Below, piece after piece: positions 13,572 through 20,822 of a stretch of DNA of 30,396 nucleotides. The DNA comes from a virus, in IMG/VR virus record IMGVR_UViG_3300021405_000277, positions 1 through 30,396 of that record, one strand, 5' to 3'. The stretch's first letter is position 1. Each line of letters begins with the position of its first letter. The notes under the pieces were generated by a model. That model had not been told where the DNA came from. It was given only the letters and a program-made list of their open reading frames with translations, and searched no databases. A program made the translations under genes and the position numbers.

Positions 13572-14300
13572 TTAGTTCAACGATGTGGCGACGTACGACG
13601 CGCAGAGGTTGTCACCTATGGCGGTGTCGAATGTCAGCGTGATGGTTTGGCCGCTCAAGCTGTAGTGCAGCGGGTTGAGCAACAGCGTGCCGTTGTAGAA
13701 AAGCCCTATGATCTGGCCGTTATAGGGCTGGCGTGTGAGCGTGTAGACGTTCCCTGGCGGCGCTGAGAGCGCTTTATAGCCTGTGGGCATGGACGCGATC
13801 GGCGGCATTGGCTTGGGGCGGGTTGGCTTCACGAAGCCAAGCTCGGTCAGCTTCACAATCAGGTCGTTGATGTCGGCCTTCTGCTGCTGAGTCAGCCCCG
13901 GAAGGATGATCCAAATATCCGCCGTCACGAACTGAAGCGGCGGTACTCCGATGCCTGGGGCCACCTGTTGCGCGTTGCTTAGATCTATAGTTTGCGTGCC
14001 GGTGAACTGGTAGATTCCCGATTGCACGATGTTCTTTTTGTTGTCCTCTATGGTGATGCAGTAAAAGGTCTGATTCAGCGGCGTGATCTGATCGTTACCC
14101 CACAACAACAAGCCAGTGTCGAAAGTCCCATCTGCGAGCGAATACGCGATCGGCCCCACCTTTGCGAGCATCGATGTGCCCTCGATCATTGGCAGGACAG
14201 CGCCGAAGCCAAACAACACAATCGTGACCGTGCCCTGCTGCACGGCATTGCCGTTTATATCCTGCAAGGTGCAAGTTAGCGTGATGTTCGGCGTGGCCAT
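13572..14300 (-). CDS. Tail-fibre/adhesin-like protein
   Basis: A 242-residue protein with an N-terminal Ig-like domain (TLTCTLQDINGNAVQQGTVTI) and a middle region with a Gln/Lys helical segment (LTQQQKADINDLIVKLTEL, about 153-171). The C-terminal beta domain is shared with the next gene. It has no signal peptide. The arrangement suits a short fibre or an adaptor joining the spike to the tail. No enzymatic motif is seen. Confidence 0.65.
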   Translation of the reverse strand: MATPNITLTCTLQDINGNAVQQGTVTIVLFGFGAVLPMIEGTSMLAKVGPIAYSLADGTFDTGLLLWGNDQITPLNQTFYCITIEDNKKNIVQSGIYQFTGTQTIDLSNAQQVAPGIGVPPLQFVTADIWIILPGLTQQQKADINDLIVKLTELGFVKPTRPKPMPPIASMPTGYKALSAPPGNVYTLTRQPYNGQIIGLFYNGTLLLNPLHYSLSGQTITLTFDTAIGDNLCASYVATSLN

Positions 14301-14309
14301 TCATGCCTC

Positions 14310-14729
14310 TCAGTCGTACACCATCATGGAACCGATAATCGCTCGGCGCTTGTGTGCGACTTCCGCACGCAGCACGTTATCTGTGAACCACTGGCGCATG
14401 GGCTGGTCTATGAACTGGTAGTACAGGGCCTTGTCCACGATCCGCCCTATCTCGTCGGCTTGGCCAAAATAAATGTCGTCGATCGATCGCGCCAGTATCT
14501 GAAACGTTTGGCTGTAGCAGTCGAACAGCGGCGCGGCGGTCGGCTCATTGCCGCTCACGTCGCCCGCCCGCTGTATCGCGTCGATCCAGCTCCCGTCATG
14601 CCAGCCGCCCACAACCCGGTTGCGGATGACATAGGCCACCGCTTTCATCGCCGCGATGCTGCCGGTGTGTAGGGCCTGCTGGTAGGCGAAGCCGAACAAC
14701 TGAGCGCGTTGGAATTGATCGAGGGTCAC
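14310..14729 (-). CDS. SleB-like fold protein lacking the catalytic Glu
   Basis: A 139-residue protein, GTG start, sharing GTGA with the stop of the upstream gene. FGFAYQQALHTGS then AAMKAVAYVIRNRVVGGWHDGS follows the pattern of SleB-type cell-wall hydrolases ('A--I-GEARGE--GQ-AVA-VI-NR'). The usual catalytic Glu position reads Gln-Gln-Ala, so it may be inactive or non-standard. Placed among virion genes, it could be a structural relative of a virion-associated lysin. The fold is inferred. A longer upstream reading to 14855 is rejected because it covers the previous gene. Confidence 0.55.
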   Translation of the reverse strand: MTLDQFQRAQLFGFAYQQALHTGSIAAMKAVAYVIRNRVVGGWHDGSWIDAIQRAGDVSGNEPTAAPLFDCYSQTFQILARSIDDIYFGQADEIGRIVDKALYYQFIDQPMRQWFTDNVLRAEVAHKRRAIIGSMMVYD

Positions 14730-14905
14730 TGCTGCTCGGCCCCCCCGCTCTTGCCGTGGCCTTTTAGCACCCGTTCTTCGTGCGGCGTTTCGAGATATTC
14801 CATCCCGCCGCCGCGCTTGTGTTGCAGACAAAGCCCGCTCACTGAGGCAGAGCAAACCGGACAGATAACCGATAGCGTCTCCTGGTCATACTGGTCAAAG
14901 CTCAT
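14726..14905 (-). CDS. Small Cys-containing protein
   Basis: A 59-residue protein, MSFDQYDQETLSVICPVCSA, with CPVC (15-18) and another Cys at 25 followed by QHKRGGG, a possible single zinc site (Cys3His). The polar C-terminus ends in GGAEQQ. ATGA overlap upstream and GTGA downstream embed it firmly in the run. No family recognised; similar short zinc proteins are common between phage structural genes. Confidence 0.6.
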   Translation of the reverse strand: MSFDQYDQETLSVICPVCSASVSGLCLQHKRGGGMEYLETPHEERVLKGHGKSGGAEQQ

Positions 14906-15687
14906 GCGTTCCCCCTGTTGTTCCGTAGATCGTAGAGCTGTTGAAGATACCACTTCGAGGCGCTGCGCTCGTTCACGGGAAATGCCTTGTGCGCCTCGGT
15001 CTCGGTGATGACGCCTTGCGTAATCATCGCGAGAAGCGCCGTGCGCCAGCCCAGATATTTTGCATACTTCGGCACTCCGTATTCGGTGAATCGCATCATC
15101 ATCCATTCGGTGCCCACGGGGAATTGCAGCGTGGCGACTTGCAGTTTTTTATCTTGCGTGTGGTATGGCCCTGGCAGGATCAGATCCGATTTGTTGGGGT
15201 TCTCGATGAGCACGGCCACGCGCCCCATGATGGCGTAACGGTACAGCTCGACGCGCCCGTGACCGATGATCTTCTCCAATCGCGCTATGAACTGCGCGGG
15301 GGTTAGCAGCTCGCCGTAACGCTCGTCTTCATTCTCTTTGCCGATCCAGCGCCCCTGGCCGTCCCATTGGTCTTTGCGCGTGGCCATCGTATTCAGCTCA
15401 TGGAGCATCAGGCTCTTTTCTATAAATTCCTGAGAATTTCTAGATTCTTGAACTTCATCTTTTAATTTTTCTAAAGCCTCAGTCACACGCGGATGCTGCC
15501 AAAGCAGCTGCTCAGGACCGATGTAAAAGTAATCGTCGTCTTTTAGTTGTGGGGTGAACCCGCCCTTGTCGATGTCCTCCGCCGCCTTGCGTAGCTCGTC
15601 GTTCATCCAGTGTTCTTTCGGTGCGGACTGGTGTTCAACGGGAATGACTACGCTCGGCGCTTCGCCGTTTTTGATTTCTTCGCTCAT
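14902..15687 (-). CDS. Hypothetical protein of the ejection-protein region
   Basis: A 261-residue soluble protein, MSEEIKNGEAPSVV. It has a helical, charged middle (about 85-125) and a mixed C-terminal half (GRVELYRYAIMGRVAVLIENP onward). I recognise no family. ATGA overlaps on both sides show coupled translation with the 648-residue ejection-type protein upstream and the 59-residue protein downstream. A Lys/Asn-rich segment is written in AT-rich codons (15434-15475), unlike the rest. Confidence 0.6.
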   Translation of the reverse strand: MSEEIKNGEAPSVVIPVEHQSAPKEHWMNDELRKAAEDIDKGGFTPQLKDDDYFYIGPEQLLWQHPRVTEALEKLKDEVQESRNSQEFIEKSLMLHELNTMATRKDQWDGQGRWIGKENEDERYGELLTPAQFIARLEKIIGHGRVELYRYAIMGRVAVLIENPNKSDLILPGPYHTQDKKLQVATLQFPVGTEWMMMRFTEYGVPKYAKYLGWRTALLAMITQGVITETEAHKAFPVNERSASKWYLQQLYDLRNNRGNA

Positions 15688-17630
15688 CGGTTGTAGTACC
15701 TACCTTCCAGCAAGTGCTCTGCCGTTCTATAGCCTGCTGCTAACCCAACACCTGTCAAACCTGCGCCCACCTTTACGCCCGTCTTGATGCGGTTAGTACG
15801 GCGCACGATGTTGTCAGATTGGATCTTTGCCGCGTCTACTTCGTTCAACAGATCGCGGGCGCGGCCAGGGCCAAGGGCTTCCTGCAAACGTTCATCATCG
15901 TGCATGTCGTGCAGATGATCGAACAGCTGTTGGATCTTCAGGCTTTCGGGTGTGCCTACTCTTCCCGGCGTCACGTCCTGCGGGCGCATCCCATCGGTGT
16001 TGTTCCGGATTACCGCTGTCAATTCGTCCAGCGCATCGCTCTGTTGGCGTAGGGCTTCGGGAGTTTTCGGCGTGGCAACTTGGGCGCGGTCCACATGGCG
16101 GAGCAAGTCTTGCGCGTGCCCTTCGCCAAGCGCGGACTGCAATCTCCCGCTGTCATACATCGCATTCACGCGGGCTTCTAGCCGCCCTGGATGCACGGTC
16201 TCTGGCGTGGCTGGCTCGCCTGCCTGCCGCAGCTCGGGACGCAGGCCCTGCGTGGTCTTGCGGATGTGGTTCGAAAGTTCCTCTACACCTTTGTGTTGGC
16301 GATAGAGGTTATTCGCCTCTTTGATTAGGTCGGGATCTAAGCCTTTCCCGCGCAGCTCTTTGATCGCCTGTTCCATCGAGGCTTGCTCGGCATTCAGCCG
16401 CTCTACCAGGCGGCCCTCTTCCTCGGGATCTGTGCCGGTGACGTTCCGCAGCGCATTATTTATATTTTTAATTTTTTCGCTATAGGTCTGAAAGCGCCGG
16501 CCACCTAGCGCCTCATCGAGTTGTTGATAAGTCCCCTTCGCTTTGTCCTCCAGCGAATCTGACAGTTTCAAAGCTGCATCGCGGATGGATTGGGGTTCCT
16601 CCACTTTTAGAGTCGTGTCCTCGCCGGACTTGCGGATCACGTCGCGGATTCCCTTTTGCAGATTGTTTTGCGCTTCCGCCGCCGCTTCTGCGGTCGTCTG
16701 TCCAACCGCCGCGGGCTGGCGCAGCGCATTCGACAAGTGCTCAGATACGTCGCGGATCGAGGGGATGTCATCCGGCAGTGGGACGTTGCGATCGCCCGCA
16801 GCGCCTTTGAGGATGCCGCGTATTCCCTGCATCAGATCCTCTTGCACGCCCTGCTGCGCGGTCGCTCCGGTCCACAGCTCGCGACCTGTGCGGCCTGCGG
16901 CACGCACCACACCCGGCAGCTCGGGCACTGCGCCCAACGTGCCGCCGATCGCCGCGCCTTCCAAGCCCTTTACCGGATCGCCGGTCTGCGCTGTTGTCAC
17001 CCCTCCGCCAACTGTCGCCCCCTCGGTGCCCGCGACAATGCCCCTTCGCAGCGCATTCATCAAGGAAGTATCGCCTTCCACAGTTTTTAAAAAAGGTAAA
17101 ACCTTCTGCAATCTTTCAGCATAGGAAAGCTCTTTCAAAGCTGCGTCGCCTGTCGCAAATTCGGCTAGGCCCTCCATCACCTTTCCGGCCTTCTCGTCCG
17201 GTGTAGATCCACCCTCAGCTATCGCCTTCATACGATCTAAAAATCTAAAATGCCTCTCGTCCGGCGCTTCGCCTGTCACCCCTCTAACTGCCAGATCGCC
17301 AAGGCTCGCGGCAGTCCCTATCCCGCCGCGTATCATGCCCGCCACGGTTCTCGTTGTGTACCCCTCTGGCCCGCCCATTCCCCCCATCGTGTCTAGGATC
17401 TGTTCGGGCAGGCCCTGCGGCACTGGTTTAACCGGCTGCATTGTGCCCGTGCCGGTGCCGCCTGGTCCTGCTGCGCCTGTTGTTGACGTTTGCCCTGCCG
17501 CCATCTGATCGAAGATGGTTCCCCCTCCAGCTCGCGGGGGAGCTGCGGCGGCGGGCGGCGCAGCTGGCGGCGGCGCATCCCCGCCCGGTGCCTGTCCTGC
17601 CGCCATCTGATCGAAAATGGTCGTGCCCAT
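15684..17630 (-). CDS. Internal virion / DNA-ejection-type protein, 648 residues
   Basis: A long helical protein with an Ala/Pro/Gly-rich N-terminus in which TIFDQMAAGQ occurs twice (about 3-12 and 38-47), an opening seen in phage ejection proteins. Glycine-rich hydrophobic segments (about 100-120 and 205-235) could insert in membranes. Coiled-coil stretches fill 330-470. Two related units of about 80 residues follow, each with a GLRPE/GMRPQ turn, an LQ-ALG-G-A-DLL helix and an HVD/EVD end (about 445-600). A hydrophobic Gly-rich helix lies near the C-terminus. Likely packed inside the capsid and ejected with DNA; inferred from composition and gene order. Confidence 0.65.
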   Translation of the reverse strand: MGTTIFDQMAAGQAPGGDAPPPAAPPAAAAPPRAGGGTIFDQMAAGQTSTTGAAGPGGTGTGTMQPVKPVPQGLPEQILDTMGGMGGPEGYTTRTVAGMIRGGIGTAASLGDLAVRGVTGEAPDERHFRFLDRMKAIAEGGSTPDEKAGKVMEGLAEFATGDAALKELSYAERLQKVLPFLKTVEGDTSLMNALRRGIVAGTEGATVGGGVTTAQTGDPVKGLEGAAIGGTLGAVPELPGVVRAAGRTGRELWTGATAQQGVQEDLMQGIRGILKGAAGDRNVPLPDDIPSIRDVSEHLSNALRQPAAVGQTTAEAAAEAQNNLQKGIRDVIRKSGEDTTLKVEEPQSIRDAALKLSDSLEDKAKGTYQQLDEALGGRRFQTYSEKIKNINNALRNVTGTDPEEEGRLVERLNAEQASMEQAIKELRGKGLDPDLIKEANNLYRQHKGVEELSNHIRKTTQGLRPELRQAGEPATPETVHPGRLEARVNAMYDSGRLQSALGEGHAQDLLRHVDRAQVATPKTPEALRQQSDALDELTAVIRNNTDGMRPQDVTPGRVGTPESLKIQQLFDHLHDMHDDERLQEALGPGRARDLLNEVDAAKIQSDNIVRRTNRIKTGVKVGAGLTGVGLAAGYRTAEHLLEGRYYNR

Positions 17631-17642
17631 TTCAAAACCTTT

Positions 17643-19448
17643 CTATTTTGTGACTTGTGAAACTTGTGGAACTTGCCACCCCTTAGCTTCTGCTGCGGCC
17701 TGTGCTTTCTTGGGATCGCCCCCTGAGACATCGAAGAAGATTTGTGCGGTGTTGTGATCTAGCGCCTTGCCATTGCCCACGGGCAGCGCCGCATCTGCGG
17801 ACAGTCCCATGTTGTGCATTTCGTTGACGGTGTTCACAAACAGCGTGCGGCGGGAATTTAAAGCGATTCGCGCATAGCCCCTGATCTGGTCCGGCGTGAT
17901 TACATCGCCCTCTTTGGCTTCGAGCAATTTCTGCCGTAAATCGTCCAGCCAGCCTCGCGCCTGCTCATGCTGTTCGATCATGTTCTTTGTGATTCGCACC
18001 GATCCACCCATGCCCTTAACCGGCGCTACGCTTAGGCCGATCGCGTTGAATAACCCGGTGACCGATTCCGCGCCGGTCATGGGCTTGCCTTGCGAGAGAT
18101 TGTTAAGCGTGTCCTGAAACTGGTAGGTGGCCGCTTCCGTCGCAGCTAACCCGTCAAAATTTCTCTTGAACGCATTCAGCTTCTTGTTGTATTCCTTGAT
18201 TCCGCCCATGCCTTCAACGTCCGGCTTGAACCCGGTCGCGTCCGGCGTGGCCTCTATCTTCGCGCCCGCCCGCTTCTCTTCGGCCTCCGCGTTCCGCAGA
18301 TTCGTTTCGGCCTGTATGTTCCCAAGTGTCGCGTTCTTGGTCTTCACGTCCAGGTCTGCGATCCTCCCCGCTACTCTGGCCTGTTCCTCGGCTGTGGTGG
18401 TCTTCGCTATCTGCTCGCGTCTTGCCAGCGCCGCGCCTGAGTCAAGAGTCCATTTGTTGTTGACCATTTCCAGATCGCGTTCTGTGGAGCCCTCGGCCAT
18501 CGGCACGTTAACCGTGTGCCCGCCCTCTTTGGAATCGTCTTGAACCCATTGCCTGCCGGTGGTGCCTGCGGGCAGTGGCGCGTCCAGGCGATCGGGCGGG
18601 ACTTCCCAGAACTGCACCCCTTGCGCGGTGTGAACCGGCATGATGTTGGCATTCTGTGCGTGCATTTTTAAAACGTTCGGCGCTACGTCTTTCAGCGTGT
18701 GCCAGTCGTCGCTTGTGTAGAAACCGGGAAGCGGATGGCCGCCCATCGCCTTGTAACGGTCCTGCTGTTCATCCGCGAATTTCTCTTTCTCGGCGGTGAA
18801 CTCGAAGCCTTGGCGATCGTGCGCTAGACTCATCTCCGCGATCTTCATTTGCTGAATCTGCATGGTGGCCTTGTCGATCTTGGCCTGCCGCTGCATCTGC
18901 CATGTTTTCGTTGCTTCCTCGTCCTTCAGCGCATCCGCCTGCTGCCTGTCGTTTATTCCCCCCTGCACTGAGGCTGCAAAGGCCCTTGCGTGGCCTCCTG
19001 GCCCCTGACCGGCTGCTAACCCTCTCCCCGCGCCCTGGAGCGCTGCTGCGCCCACCCTGGCCCATTGTTGGGCATGTGTCATGGGCGGGTGCTGAATGAA
19101 CTTGTTGCCGTCCTGGTCGATGTAGACTTCCCCGCCCTGGGTGCCGGTCAGAAACTTGCCTACCTCGTCTATGACCCCTTGCATCCCGTGGCGTCTCAGC
19201 GGCTGGAGAACGACCGGCGCGGCGCTCGGGGTTGCCGGTGCGATACCCTGCGCGGTCTGCCATGCCTGCGTCTCGGCCTTAGCTGCCGGGTGCGAAGCCG
19301 CGATCATGGCATCGCTCGGCGGCGCGGGCGGATTGCTGCCAGTGGTCGGCGGCGGCGAGCTGGTGCCGCTGTCCGCTGGCGGCGGCGGCGGCGGCGGTGT
19401 CGCCGTCGAGGGTCCAACTCCGATGTCTGGTGCGTCTGCGTCTGCCAT
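17643..19448 (-). CDS. Internal virion / ejection-type protein, 601 residues
   Basis: A 601-residue protein with a Pro-rich, disordered N-terminus (1-80), including a run of prolines. A Gln-rich coiled coil follows (about 175-235, TWQMQRQAKIDKATMQIQQM). A second helical region runs over 330-400, and the C-terminal domain (about 415-570) contains LDDLRQKLLEAKEGD. It lies between two other ejection-type genes. No enzymatic motif seen. It probably belongs to the inner-core or ejection set of the virion, as in other short-tailed phages. Confidence 0.6.
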   Translation of the reverse strand: MADADAPDIGVGPSTATPPPPPPPADSGTSSPPPTTGSNPPAPPSDAMIAASHPAAKAETQAWQTAQGIAPATPSAAPVVLQPLRRHGMQGVIDEVGKFLTGTQGGEVYIDQDGNKFIQHPPMTHAQQWARVGAAALQGAGRGLAAGQGPGGHARAFAASVQGGINDRQQADALKDEEATKTWQMQRQAKIDKATMQIQQMKIAEMSLAHDRQGFEFTAEKEKFADEQQDRYKAMGGHPLPGFYTSDDWHTLKDVAPNVLKMHAQNANIMPVHTAQGVQFWEVPPDRLDAPLPAGTTGRQWVQDDSKEGGHTVNVPMAEGSTERDLEMVNNKWTLDSGAALARREQIAKTTTAEEQARVAGRIADLDVKTKNATLGNIQAETNLRNAEAEEKRAGAKIEATPDATGFKPDVEGMGGIKEYNKKLNAFKRNFDGLAATEAATYQFQDTLNNLSQGKPMTGAESVTGLFNAIGLSVAPVKGMGGSVRITKNMIEQHEQARGWLDDLRQKLLEAKEGDVITPDQIRGYARIALNSRRTLFVNTVNEMHNMGLSADAALPVGNGKALDHNTAQIFFDVSGGDPKKAQAAAEAKGWQVPQVSQVTK

Positions 19449-19520
19449 AGTCCCGCCTTAGATGTATTCAGAGCCTGAATTTTGGGTCGCTTGATAAACC
19501 CCTTGATAACCGCTTGTATC

Positions 19521-19539
19521 AGCGCCGCTCCCCGGCGCT
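19521..19539 (-). other. Hairpin after the 200-residue gene
   Basis: AGCGCCG (19521-19527) and CGGCGCT (19533-19539) form a perfect 7-bp GC-rich stem with a five-base loop at the stop codon of the 200-residue gene. No T-tract follows in the direction of transcription. The 89-base gap after it is one of the few in the late run, so it may adjust read-through or protect the mRNA end. Confidence 0.4.
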
Positions 19540-20140
19540 AGGCTCCCCCCAGGGCCATCCCTCCTATCTCGCCCGCCGCTCCGATCGCCGCATTGATCCA
19601 ACTGTTGTTTTCCTGCGCGATCTGGTTTGCCGTCGAAGCCGCCGCACCCCCGGCGCTGGTGGCCGCCCCGGAGAAGCTAACCGGGCTTACCATCTGCGCG
19701 GTTGTGTTCATCCCCTGCGCCGCATTCAGCCAGTTTTGATAGCCCTGCGTGTATGACGACTGCGTAATCCCTAGCCGCTGGCTGGCCTCCTGGCTGGCGG
19801 CGCTAGACGCCAGCTCTCCCTTGATCGTCGCCGTGGCCCCGCTCGGGATCGCGATGTTTCCGCCGCCCTGCGCGGCCAGCTGTTCGCCCACCGCTTGCGC
19901 GGCCTGCCCGTAGTTCTGCGCGGTCTGGTCGGTAACCTGGGTATTCAGGTTGGCTTTTTCTTCCGGCGAGAATCCCTCCTGGTCCGGCCCTTTGGCGAAG
20001 ATCGGCGCATATACGGAGCGCATCTGCGCGAGAATGTCTTGATCCTGACCCCAGGATGTCTGCTGTTCCTGCATAGCCTCAGACATGAACTGCTGCTGCT
20101 GCTGCTCGATCTGCGTCTGTTGTGGAGCTGCGCCGCACAT
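19538..20140 (-). CDS. Small ejection-type/internal virion protein
   Basis: A 200-residue protein: MCGAAPQQTQIEQQQQQFM, then a Gln/Glu helix, a middle with NYGQAAQAVGEQLAAQGGG, an Ala/Ser-rich segment, and a hydrophobic Gly/Ala end (AAIGAAGEIGGMALGGA). Small Gln-rich proteins with a membrane-like tail directly before two long helical proteins match the internal-core trio of T7-like phages by position and style. Sequence identity to a named family was not established. Confidence 0.6.
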   Translation of the reverse strand: MCGAAPQQTQIEQQQQQFMSEAMQEQQTSWGQDQDILAQMRSVYAPIFAKGPDQEGFSPEEKANLNTQVTDQTAQNYGQAAQAVGEQLAAQGGGNIAIPSGATATIKGELASSAASQEASQRLGITQSSYTQGYQNWLNAAQGMNTTAQMVSPVSFSGAATSAGGAAASTANQIAQENNSWINAAIGAAGEIGGMALGGA

Positions 20141-20142
20141 AG

Positions 20143-20595
20143 TCAGACCCCGATTTCTTTCTCCAACCTAAAATCTTTAGTTTTCGAGAAATTTAGTTTT
20201 TTCATCGCGAACGAGACCAGGCCCTGAGAGTGACTGTCAAAAGCCAGATGACTAACCCCGTGGTCGCGCAGCTTCCCTTCTAGCCAGTCCAGCCCCACCA
20301 TCAGCGCCCGCCCTACTCTCAGCGCCTGATCGCGTGTGTATTCGGGCGCAAATTGGATGTGAATGTCTACCGAATTTGCATCCATCTGGTGCAGCTTCAG
20401 AAAGAAGACTCGCCCCTGGCCATCGAGAAGCACGTAACTATCACGGGTCGCGGTTTGTTCCAGCCAGAAGTCCGGCGCGGTTAAATCCTTGTGGTCGGGA
20501 TCGGCCAGCGTCCAGTTAATCGCAAACGTGCGATCGGTCTCGTCAACCGGCCTCAGCATATAGCGATCAAAGTGGAATGTGCGGCTGGCGCTCAT
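20143..20595 (-). CDS. GNAT-like acetyltransferase-fold protein
   Basis: A 150-residue protein with the strand and helix order of a GNAT fold. There is an N-terminal MLRPVDETDR-type strand, a central pair (DSYVLLDGQGRVFFLKLHQ; SVDIHIQFAP), a helix RVGRALMVGLDWLEGKLRDHG, and a late SHSQGLVSFAMKKLNF like the 'N--A---YEK-GF' end. The pyrophosphate loop (Q/RxxGxG/A) is poorly kept, so catalysis is doubtful. GNAT-like proteins occur in phage structural operons with unknown roles. It overlaps its neighbour by ATGA. Confidence 0.6.
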   Translation of the reverse strand: MSASRTFHFDRYMLRPVDETDRTFAINWTLADPDHKDLTAPDFWLEQTATRDSYVLLDGQGRVFFLKLHQMDANSVDIHIQFAPEYTRDQALRVGRALMVGLDWLEGKLRDHGVSHLAFDSHSQGLVSFAMKKLNFSKTKDFRLEKEIGV

Positions 20596-20822
20596 GGCAG
20601 GATCGACCTCCGTGTAGGCACGATGGTTTTCCCGTAAAACTGGCGGGTGATGCCGTCAACGTCCGTGGACATGGCGGGCAGCGACGAAATAAAAACCGGG
20701 CTTAGTTTTAAATGCTGCGGCAGATCGGGCGGCATCTGCGGCGGCGGCTGCACGGGCAGCGGCGCTGTTATCCGGCGCATGTTCGACGTGTCCACAGCTC
20801 GGCTTTGTGCGGGGGTTGGCAT
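20592..20822 (-). CDS. Small Pro-rich hypothetical protein
   Basis: A 76-residue protein with a Pro-rich centre (PLPVQPPPQMPPDLPQHLKL) and a C-terminal FYGKTIVPTRRSILP. Its ATG shares one base with the stop of the large nozzle-like gene, and its stop overlaps the GNAT-like gene by ATGA. No family recognised. Translation coupling on both sides supports it as real. Confidence 0.55.
   Translation of the reverse strand: MPTPAQSRAVDTSNMRRITAPLPVQPPPQMPPDLPQHLKLSPVFISSLPAMSTDVDGITRQFYGKTIVPTRRSILP

Noticed and set aside
14095-14855. Frame reaching upstream to 14855 as a longer SleB-like protein
   Set aside because: The added part is basic, lies over the 59-residue Cys gene, and the GTG at 14729 gives the same GTGA coupling style as neighbouring genes.
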